Below, one piece after another: positions 1 to 6,900 of a stretch of 33,012 nt of DNA (the stretch's first letter is position 1; the number at the start of each line of letters is the position of its first letter). The notes below the pieces were generated by a model that saw only the letters and a program-made list of their open reading frames with translations, was not told the origin of the DNA and did not search any database. Both the position numbers and the translations under genes were made by a program. The DNA is from Verrucomicrobiota bacterium (GTDB lineage: Bacteria; Verrucomicrobiota; Verrucomicrobiia; Chthoniobacterales; UBA10450): the NCBI GenBank assembly GCA_003218785.1, contig QHOM01000017.1:5421-38432 (forward strand), read 5' to 3'.

Positions 1-1
1 A

Positions 2-1375
2 GACGGCAAAGTTTTCATTGACAAGATCAGCACGGATTCGCGCACGCTGAAACGCGGCGAATTATTTGTTGCTTTGCGTGGCGAAAATTTCGATGGCCAC
101 AATTTCGTTGAATCCGCCGCAAAATCCGGTGCAGCCGGGGCAGTCGTGGATTCCAATTGGAAGGGAAAAGTTCCAGAAAACTTCGCGCTGATCCGAGTGA
201 AAGATACGTTGCAGGCGTACCAAAAGCTCGCTGCCAACTACCGGAAGTCGCTGTCGCTCAAGGTGGTCGCGATTACTGGAAGCAATGGCAAGACAAGCAC
301 GAAAGATTTTGCCGCGGCGGTCCTAGCGCGCTGTTTTCGAGTCACAAGAACAGAGGGAAATTTCAACAATCATGTTGGCCTTCCTCGAACAATTTTGGAG
401 GCGACGTCGCAGGATGAAGTCGCTGTTTGGGAGGTCGGCATGAATCATCCCGGCGAAGTTGCGGCGTTGGCGAGGTTGGCCGCACCGGACGTCGCCATCA
501 TTACAAACATTGGTGTCGCGCATATCGAGTTCATGGGATCTCTCGAGACGATTGCAGCGGAGAAAGGCGCACTTGTGGAAGCCGTTGGCCCTCAGGGAAC
601 GGTCATTTTAAATGCGGATGATCCATTTACGAAGAGCATCATGTTGCGCGCACGCGCCAAAGTGATTTTCGCCGGCACGACTGCAGGGACGATCCGCGCC
701 GGCGAAATTAGTCAGAGTGGGAGCGGAACAGATTTTACAATCCTGGAGGGCGCTCATCGCTGCCGGGCGCAGTTGCCTGTGCCTGGTCTGCACATGGTCC
801 AAAACGCGCTGCTCGCAGTTGCCGCCGGTCGCGTCTTTGGTCTTTCCCTTGAGGATTGCGCCGCCGGTCTGATCGCCGCACCGCTGACAAAGGCGCGTTT
901 GCAGATCAAGGAAATTCATGGCGTGCAGTTTATCGACGACAGCTACAACGCAAATCCCGATTCTATGAAAGCGGCATTGCACACGTTGGTGGAACTGGAC
1001 GCCGATGGGAAACGCGTCGCCGTGCTCGGAGAAATGAGAGAACTTGGTTCCGAATCGGAACACGGCCATCGAGAAGTCGGTGAAACTGCGGCCGCGCTCG
1101 GGGTCGATCACTTGATAGCAATCGGAAGCGTGGCAGCCGCAATTGCAAGCGCGGCGGAACACGCCGGATTGCGAAACAGCAGAACGGTTAATTCGCCAAC
1201 TGAAGCCGCGGAAATTTTGGCTGAGATCGCAGAACCGGGTGACCTTGTGCTCATTAAAGGAAGCCGCGCCGCGCGAACGGAACGCGTGATGGAGGAATTC
1301 GGGAATCGCCGATCGGCAGCTTTGTCAAACGATCGCGAGAAGAGGAATCATTTCCGCGTAGAGACTTCGCCATGA
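2..1375 (+). CDS. murF: UDP-N-acetylmuramoyl-tripeptide--D-Ala-D-Ala ligase (5' partial)
   Basis: MurF adds the D-Ala-D-Ala dipeptide to UDP-MurNAc-tripeptide in the cytoplasm, using ATP; this is the last soluble step of peptidoglycan precursor synthesis. The frame is open from base 2, and the fragment already reads STDSRTLKRGELFVALRG, the usual N-terminal MurF segment, so only about 20 residues are missing. Seen further on: the Mur ligase P-loop TGSNGKT (about residues 92-98 of the fragment), GNFNNHVGLP, MNHPGE and DDSYNANPDSM, plus the C-terminal KGSRAARTE. The last 25 residues or so are a basic tail beyond the usual end. The TGA stop overlaps the mraY ATG (ATGA at 1372-1375), so it is coupled to mraY. 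Identity is very secure. Confidence 0.96.
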   Translation, partial: DGKVFIDKISTDSRTLKRGELFVALRGENFDGHNFVESAAKSGAAGAVVDSNWKGKVPENFALIRVKDTLQAYQKLAANYRKSLSLKVVAITGSNGKTSTKDFAAAVLARCFRVTRTEGNFNNHVGLPRTILEATSQDEVAVWEVGMNHPGEVAALARLAAPDVAIITNIGVAHIEFMGSLETIAAEKGALVEAVGPQGTVILNADDPFTKSIMLRARAKVIFAGTTAGTIRAGEISQSGSGTDFTILEGAHRCRAQLPVPGLHMVQNALLAVAAGRVFGLSLEDCAAGLIAAPLTKARLQIKEIHGVQFIDDSYNANPDSMKAALHTLVELDADGKRVAVLGEMRELGSESEHGHREVGETAAALGVDHLIAIGSVAAAIASAAEHAGLRNSRTVNSPTEAAEILAEIAEPGDLVLIKGSRAARTERVMEEFGNRRSAALSNDREKRNHFRVETSP

Positions 1376-2472
1376 TGTACTACGTCCATCGCCTGAGCGA
1401 TCACTTCATCGGCTTCAACGTTTTCTTTTATGTCACGTTCCGCGCCATTGGTGCCGCCGTGACGGCTTTCCTAGTCACGTTGGTTTTTGGAAATTTCATC
1501 ATTCGAAAACTGACCGCGCTGAAGCTGGGACAACCCATTCGCGCAGCGGCAGAAGTTCACGGTCTTGCCGAACTGCATGGCGGTAAACAAGGCACGCCAA
1601 CCATGGGGGGCGTGCTCCTCATCGGAGCGGTCTTTGTGTCGAGCTTCATCTGGGCTCGTCCGGGCAATCGGTTCGTTTGGCTCGCCTTGTTTAGCATGAT
1701 TTATCTCGGCGCGCTCGGCTTCGTCGATGATTACCTCAAGGTCACGAAGAAGAAGTCCGAAGGGATCAGCGGCCGGCTCAAACTCGTTTTTCAAATCGCC
1801 CTGGCGGCTATTGTCACGAGTGTTTTCCTCAGCAGTCCGTTGCTCGAGGTGCAGGCGCGTTCGCTCTACGTGCCGTTTATCAAAGCGCCTGTCATCGCTA
1901 ACATGAGCTGGTTTACTTTCGTTTTTTTTGCGCTCGTCATTGTAGGCTCATCGAACGCGGTCAACCTCACCGACGGGCTCGATGGCCTCGCGATTGGCTG
2001 CACGATCACCGTCGCGTTTGCATATGCGCTACTTTCTTATGCGGCGGGAAATTTCCGGATCGCGGAATATTTGCAGGTCCCATTTTACCCGTTTGCTGGA
2101 GAGCTGACTGTCGTCTGCTCTGCACTGGTCGGCGCGGGTCTCGGCTTTCTCTGGTTTAACTGTCACCCGGCCAAAGTTTTCATGGGGGACACTGGCTCGC
2201 TCGCCATCGGCGGCGTGATCGGCGTCGTCGCAATCTGCTGTAAACAGGAGGTGCTCTTAATCGTCGTGGGCGGCGTTTTCGTCATTGAAGCGGTCTCGGT
2301 GATTTTGCAGGTGATCAGTTTCAAAACGACGGGCAGGCGGATTTTCGTCATGTCCCCCCTTCATCACCATTTCGAACTGACTGGTTGGAAAGAAAACACC
2401 GTCATCGTTCGGTTTTGGATTCTCTCGATAATCTTCGCCTTGCTTGGCTTGGCGACACTGAAATTGAGGTAA
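1372..2472 (+). CDS. mraY: Phospho-N-acetylmuramoyl-pentapeptide transferase
   Basis: MraY transfers phospho-MurNAc-pentapeptide from UDP to undecaprenyl phosphate, forming lipid I at the inner face of the cytoplasmic membrane. The protein has 366 residues, close to the E. coli length of 360, and is a chain of hydrophobic segments. Catalytic motifs are intact: FVDDYLK with D119-D120, NLTDGLDGLA (198-207), MGDTGSLA with D273, and the HHH triplet at 331-333 in SPLHHHFELTGW. The start at 1372 is chosen because it makes the ATGA overlap with murF; a second ATG lies directly after it at 1375. A GAGG at 2466-2469, just before its stop, serves the next gene. Confidence 0.96.
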   Translation: MMYYVHRLSDHFIGFNVFFYVTFRAIGAAVTAFLVTLVFGNFIIRKLTALKLGQPIRAAAEVHGLAELHGGKQGTPTMGGVLLIGAVFVSSFIWARPGNRFVWLALFSMIYLGALGFVDDYLKVTKKKSEGISGRLKLVFQIALAAIVTSVFLSSPLLEVQARSLYVPFIKAPVIANMSWFTFVFFALVIVGSSNAVNLTDGLDGLAIGCTITVAFAYALLSYAAGNFRIAEYLQVPFYPFAGELTVVCSALVGAGLGFLWFNCHPAKVFMGDTGSLAIGGVIGVVAICCKQEVLLIVVGGVFVIEAVSVILQVISFKTTGRRIFVMSPLHHHFELTGWKENTVIVRFWILSIIFALLGLATLKLR

Positions 2473-2474
2473 CG

Positions 2475-3800
2475 GTGCGCTACAAAAATCAAAATATCGC
2501 CGTTCTTGGTGCGGGCCTGAGCGGTAATTCTGCGGCATTCTTGCTTAAGTCGGAGGGCGCACACGTCACAGTGCTCGATAGCGCTGAGGAAAAAAATCTA
2601 CTCAAATCAACCATCGACAATCTCCGGGCACAAGCGGTTCGCGTGATTTGTGGGGCGGCCGCTGATGACGATTCGTCTGCTTACCAGATGGCTGTTCTAA
2701 GTCCGGGCGTCGATCCTGCCTCTCGGCTCGCGCGCAATTTTTCCTCGCGCCAGATCGACATGATCGGCGAACTCGAACTCGGTTGGCAGTCTTGTGAAAC
2801 TCCAGTCCTCGCTGTTACTGGCACGAACGGCAAAACGACGACGACCGAATTGCTTGCTCAGATGTTGAACCTCTGCGGCCAGCGAACAATCGCTTGCGGC
2901 AACATCGGCAAACCGCTCTCCGAAGTTGCACGGGAAAAGAGACCATTCGATGTGCTGACGCTCGAGGTCAGCTCGTTTCAACTGGAAGCTATCCGCAGCT
3001 TTCGCCCATCGATCAGTCTCTGGCTTAACTTCGCGCCCGATCATCTCGATCGTTATCGCTCCGTGGCCGATTATCGCGCGGCTAAGCTGCGCATTTTCGA
3101 AAATCAAACCGCCGCCGATGTTGCAGTTGTTAATGCGATTGAAAAAGTGCCCGGGATTCGCGCCCGCACCATCACGTTTAGTGCTTATGTTGATCAAGCG
3201 GACTTTCGTCTCTCCGAAGGGGCGATCGTTTATCGAAACGAGGCCGTTCTGCGGTTGTCCGACACGAAACTGCGTGGCTTGCATAACATCGAGAACTTGA
3301 TGGCAACGCTCGCTGCAGGGATGGCGCGAGGGTTGTCATTTCGGGAGATGGTGCCGCCGCTTTGCGCTTATGAGCCGCGTCCGCATCGGTGCGAATTCGT
3401 GCGCGAAGTCGGCGGCGTCGGCTACGTGAACGATTCCAAGGCGACCAATCTCGACGCAATGGAGAAGGCGTTGCGCGCGCAGAGCAAACCGGTCGTCCTC
3501 ATCGCGGGTGGCAAGGACAAGGGTTTCACTTTCGATCCGCTTCGAGTCCTCGTGAAAGAGAAAGTTAGATCGACAATCTTAATCGGCGAAATGGCCGAGA
3601 GCATCAGGCGCTCCTGGAACGGCATGGTCACATCGGAAATCGCGAACTCGCTCGCGGATGCAGTCGAGCGCGCGCATGCCATCGCCAAACCAGGCGAGGT
3701 CGTCCTTTTTTCCCCGGGCACATCGTCTTTCGACATGTTTAAAAGCTACGCCGATCGCGGCGATCAATTTCGCGCGCTGGTGCGAGCTCTCCCCAAATGA
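2475..3800 (+). CDS. murD: UDP-N-acetylmuramoyl-L-alanine--D-glutamate ligase
   Basis: MurD adds D-glutamate to UDP-MurNAc-L-Ala in the cytoplasm. I start it at GTG 2475, two bases after the mraY stop, because GAGG at 2466-2469 is well spaced and the protein then begins directly with the Rossmann-like VLGAGLSG (residues 10-17). The open frame runs further upstream but only as an overlap with mraY. Motifs seen: P-loop TGTNGKTT (115-122), NIGKPLSEV, LNFAPDHLDRY, PRPHRCEF, NDSKATN and the C-terminal FSPGTSSFDMF with GDQF. At 441 residues it has the normal length. The stop overlaps the next gene (ATGA 3797-3800). Confidence 0.95.
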   Translation: MRYKNQNIAVLGAGLSGNSAAFLLKSEGAHVTVLDSAEEKNLLKSTIDNLRAQAVRVICGAAADDDSSAYQMAVLSPGVDPASRLARNFSSRQIDMIGELELGWQSCETPVLAVTGTNGKTTTTELLAQMLNLCGQRTIACGNIGKPLSEVAREKRPFDVLTLEVSSFQLEAIRSFRPSISLWLNFAPDHLDRYRSVADYRAAKLRIFENQTAADVAVVNAIEKVPGIRARTITFSAYVDQADFRLSEGAIVYRNEAVLRLSDTKLRGLHNIENLMATLAAGMARGLSFREMVPPLCAYEPRPHRCEFVREVGGVGYVNDSKATNLDAMEKALRAQSKPVVLIAGGKDKGFTFDPLRVLVKEKVRSTILIGEMAESIRRSWNGMVTSEIANSLADAVERAHAIAKPGEVVLFSPGTSSFDMFKSYADRGDQFRALVRALPK

Positions 3801-4405
3801 AAGTGAAAATCCCCAAGCTTCTTAGACGCAAAAAACTTCGGGCTGCAACTGCGCGCCGTTCCGTCGGCGCATCTGCCGAAATGAATTACGAGGAGATGTC
3901 GGAGCCGAACATGAAGCTGTCTCGGGCATTGCTGATTGTTTTACTCCTTCACGTGGTTGCGGTCTCCGGAATCATCGCTTTCAACGCGATTAAGGCGCGA
4001 CAGAGCTCGTTTGTACCGGCAGCCCTGCAAAATTCGGAAAATAATCCCACCATCACCATTGGATCGGCAATTAGCTCCGATGCTTCGAATCCGCGATCGG
4101 AGTTCGCGCAAAAGGAAAACGTGCCGCGTGATGAGGCGAAAACGTTCCGTTCGGTTTCGAAACCGCCTGCGAAAGACGAGCACGTGAAATCAACCGACAA
4201 CGGGAACTTGCCCGCACCTTCGGGGAAAGTTTACACGGTAGTCAAAGGTGATAACCCAGTTACGATCGCAAAAAAACTAAAGGTCCCTTACGACGATCTG
4301 ATCGCGCTCAACCACATCGAGGACCCGCGCAAATTGCAGATCGGCCAAAAGCTTTTGATCCCGAAATCAACGAAATCAACGAGAAGGAAAAAATCTCACG
4401 AATGA
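3797..4405 (+). CDS. Bitopic membrane protein with C-terminal LysM domain
   Basis: A 202-residue protein not part of the classic dcw set. It has a basic N-terminal tail of about 40 residues (LLRRKKLRAATARR and so on), one membrane segment at about 42-63 (SRALLIVLLLHVVAVSGIIA), a polar linker of some 80 residues, and a single LysM domain at about 147-192 (YTVVKGDNPVTIAKKL ... LQIGQKLLIPK), then a lysine-rich end. The topology is N-in, LysM-out, so it could bind peptidoglycan outside the membrane while its tail stays in the cytoplasm. LysM domains bind GlcNAc-containing glycans. Its ATG overlaps the murD stop, which implies co-translation with precursor enzymes. A role at the septum is inference. 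An internal ATG at 3911 would drop most of the cytoplasmic tail. Confidence 0.85.
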   Translation: MKVKIPKLLRRKKLRAATARRSVGASAEMNYEEMSEPNMKLSRALLIVLLLHVVAVSGIIAFNAIKARQSSFVPAALQNSENNPTITIGSAISSDASNPRSEFAQKENVPRDEAKTFRSVSKPPAKDEHVKSTDNGNLPAPSGKVYTVVKGDNPVTIAKKLKVPYDDLIALNHIEDPRKLQIGQKLLIPKSTKSTRRKKSHE

Positions 4406-4522
4406 GTTCTGACGCGAAGTTCTGGGGAGCGCACAAGTCTGGCGTGTTAGTTTCGGTGTCTCGCCGCAAGAATCTTTCGCTGTGCTACGCTGTGCATTCC
4501 GCGTGGGTTTTTAGAAAAGTTC

Positions 4523-4567
4523 GCGATGGCGGGACTCCATCGCCAGCACGCGGGACGCGTGCACTAC
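4523..4567. repeat. Twin hairpins, second with GTAG head, between LysM gene and ftsW
   Basis: Two perfect hairpins lie back to back. The first is GCGATGG (4523-4529), seven-base loop, CCATCGC (4537-4543). The second is GCACGCG (4546-4552), loop GGA, CGCGTGC (4556-4562), followed one base later by CTAC (4564-4567), that is, a GTAG head on the minus strand. They occupy the 195-base gap that interrupts the otherwise overlapping genes of the operon. They match the head-plus-hairpin plan of the other palindromes in this window. Confidence 0.7.
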
Positions 4568-4600
4568 CCAGAACAACGAGCACGCCGCTGCATAATAATC

Positions 4601-5743
4601 ATGCATCGTAAAAGCGCCTATATTCTTTTCCTTGCGGTGCTGGCACTGCTCGTCATCGGCATTGTCATGCTTTTCAGTACGAGCGCATTTGCCCGCGACA
4701 GTCATGGCGATGTTTATTTTTTTATAAAACGACAGGCGGCTTGGTTCGGGATCGGACTTGTCCTTTGCACCTTTGCTGCGCTGATCGACTATCACTTCTG
4801 GCAACGGACTTGGTGGCTTTGGTTTGCGCTCGCGCTTGTCGCTTTGTCGCTTTGCTATTTCCCGCACATAGGGATGCGCATTAACGGTTCGCGCCGTTGG
4901 GTCGGACTCGGACCAGTTACGTTTCAGCCCTCCGAGCTGGGAAAGCTCGCCGCAATCTTTTTCCTCGCCGCTTGGTTTACGCGGTACGAAAAAGCGGATG
5001 GCAATGTGCTCTTCGGATTGGTCCTTCCTCTTGCAATCATCAGTTTGCTGGCTGGACTTGTTCTAGGTGAAGTCGATCTTGGGACGACGGCCTTGCTCGG
5101 AACAACGGCGTTTGTCGTAATGTTCGTCGCTGGAGCAAACCCCCTATGGCTTGGAATTGTATCATTGGCTGGCCTCGGCGCTATTCTCTTCGTTGCTACC
5201 CAAATCTCGGAACGGATGGGACGGCTCTCGGCCTTTCTTCATCCGCAAGATTTCAAGGAAGATGCTGGCTTGCAGCAGATGCAGGCCTTGATCGCGTGGG
5301 GCAGCGGCGGAATGGAAGGCCTTGGCCTGGGCAATGGTCGCCAGAAGATGCTTTATTTGCCTTACGCGCACACCGATTTCATTTTTCCGATCATCGGCGA
5401 AGAGCTCGGTCTGCGGGTCAGTCTGCTCGTGGTCTTTTTATTCGTGGTCATCATTGCCTGCGGGATCATGATCGCGCTCCACGCCAAAGACCGCTTCGGC
5501 TTGCTCCTCGGCTGCGGCGTTGTTTCGCTCCTGGCTCTGCAAGCCGCCGTGAACATCGGCGTGACTACATCGCTCTTGCCGAACAAAGGGCTGCCGCTGC
5601 CTTTTATTAGTTATGGAGGCTCGAATCTTGTCGCTTGTATGTTCGGGATCGGTTTGTTGTTGAATATTTATCGGCAGGGCATTCTTGAACCAGCGCATAA
5701 GAAACGCGCGACCATACATGTGCGGATGACGCCGCGAATTTAG
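4601..5743 (+). CDS. ftsW: Lipid II glycosyltransferase / division protein FtsW
   Basis: FtsW is the SEDS-family polymerase of septal peptidoglycan, working with a class B PBP in the divisome. The start is the ATG at 4601 (HRKSAYILFLAVLALLV); the frame extends upstream to 4526 but that part runs through the palindromes and is not protein-like. The product has 380 residues and about ten membrane segments. SEDS motifs are clear: GSRRWVGLGPVTFQPSELGK, the loop with HPQDFKEDAGLQ, GLGNGRQK with YLPYAHTDFIFPIIGEELG, and LPNKGLPLPFISYGGSNL near the C-terminus. No strong ribosome site is visible. FtsW rather than RodA is chosen from the position between murD and murG. Confidence 0.94.
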   Translation: MHRKSAYILFLAVLALLVIGIVMLFSTSAFARDSHGDVYFFIKRQAAWFGIGLVLCTFAALIDYHFWQRTWWLWFALALVALSLCYFPHIGMRINGSRRWVGLGPVTFQPSELGKLAAIFFLAAWFTRYEKADGNVLFGLVLPLAIISLLAGLVLGEVDLGTTALLGTTAFVVMFVAGANPLWLGIVSLAGLGAILFVATQISERMGRLSAFLHPQDFKEDAGLQQMQALIAWGSGGMEGLGLGNGRQKMLYLPYAHTDFIFPIIGEELGLRVSLLVVFLFVVIIACGIMIALHAKDRFGLLLGCGVVSLLALQAAVNIGVTTSLLPNKGLPLPFISYGGSNLVACMFGIGLLLNIYRQGILEPAHKKRATIHVRMTPRI

Positions 5744-5802
5744 ATGTGACTGATGAGTTCTATAAGGCTTATGGGTCAGCCGAAGATCGAAAACTAACTC
5801 TT

Positions 5803-6900
5803 ATGAATGCAGTAATTGCATGCGGAGGGACCGGTGGACATCTTTTTCCCGGCATCGCCGTGGCTGAAGTGCTGCGCGATCGCGGGCACGAAGTCATGTT
5901 GCTGGTCTCCGAAAAGGAAATTGACGCACTCGCACTTTCCGGCCGCGCAAGTTTTCGGTTCGAAAAATTGCCGACCGTAGGACTGCCTTCGCCATTTTCG
6001 CCGGCGATTCTCGGATTCGTTCGCCGTTTCTACGAAAGCCTGTCGCTTTGTCGATCTATCTACCGCAATTTCAAACCCCAGGTGGTCCTCGGTATGGGCG
6101 GCTTCACTTCCACGGCGCCGGTGTTGGCCGGACGGATGCGCGGCGTTACCACCTTTATTCACGAATCGAACGCCGTCCCAGGAAAAGCGAATCGATTGAC
6201 CGCACGTATGGTGCGCGCCGTCATGCTCGGCTTCAAGGAATGCGCGCCCTTCTTTCCAAAAGCGCGCACGGAATTTACCGGCACGCCGATCCGAACCGAA
6301 CTAAAACCTTTGGATCGACAGGTTGTGCGTCAAAAGTTCGGACTGCGTCACGATCTCACCACGCTGCTGGTGATGGGAGGTAGCCAGGGCGCGAGCGGGA
6401 TTAATCAAGCCATGATCAAATCGTTGCCATTTTTGCAAGGCGCCTCGCTGCAGGTGATTCATCTTTCCGGCGCGCGGGATGAGCGTCTCGTTGCCGATAA
6501 TTATCGCCGCGAAAATGTCCCTGCTTATGTTGCCGCCTTTTATCATCGAATGGAGGAAGTTTATAGCGCTGCCGATCTCCTCGTTGCACGATCCGGCGCG
6601 GCGAGCCTCGCCGAATTCGCCGCGTTTTCATTGCCGAGCATTTTGATTCCGTTTCCCTATGCCACCGACGATCATCAAACGCGCAACGCAGAAATTTATG
6701 CGCGTGCTCAGGCAGCGATTCTCCTCAAGGAATCGGAGCTCTCCGGTGAATTGCTCGCACGCAAGATTCGAGAGTTAATCGAGAATCCCGAGCAAATTCA
6801 ACGAATGGCTGCGAATTGTTCGCGTCTCGCACCGACAGATGCGGCCGGACGCGTGGTCACGACCATGGAAAAATATACGACTCATGAAGCTCGTCTCTGA
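5803..6900 (+). CDS. murG: UDP-GlcNAc--lipid I N-acetylglucosamine transferase
   Basis: MurG adds GlcNAc to lipid I on the cytoplasmic face of the membrane, giving lipid II. I start at ATG 5803 so that the protein begins with NAVIACGGTGGHLFPG, the usual first strand and donor-site loop; a GTG at 5746 in the same frame adds 19 residues without family support. Other motifs: GMGGFTSTAPVLAGR, HESNAVPGKANR, GTPIR, MGGSQGASGIN and, in the UDP-GlcNAc pocket, ARSGAASLAEF and PFPYATDDHQTRNAE. Length 365 residues, normal. Its end overlaps the start of the murC-murB gene by 17 bases. Confidence 0.95.
   Translation: MNAVIACGGTGGHLFPGIAVAEVLRDRGHEVMLLVSEKEIDALALSGRASFRFEKLPTVGLPSPFSPAILGFVRRFYESLSLCRSIYRNFKPQVVLGMGGFTSTAPVLAGRMRGVTTFIHESNAVPGKANRLTARMVRAVMLGFKECAPFFPKARTEFTGTPIRTELKPLDRQVVRQKFGLRHDLTTLLVMGGSQGASGINQAMIKSLPFLQGASLQVIHLSGARDERLVADNYRRENVPAYVAAFYHRMEEVYSAADLLVARSGAASLAEFAAFSLPSILIPFPYATDDHQTRNAEIYARAQAAILLKESELSGELLARKIRELIENPEQIQRMAANCSRLAPTDAAGRVVTTMEKYTTHEARL

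Noticed and set aside
4402-4611. Open frame of 69 codons whose ATG overlaps the LysM gene stop (ATGA)
   Set aside because: The overlap fits the operon style, but the frame runs through both hairpins, has a Ser/Arg/Pro-rich composition without any domain or membrane pattern, and overlaps the ftsW start.
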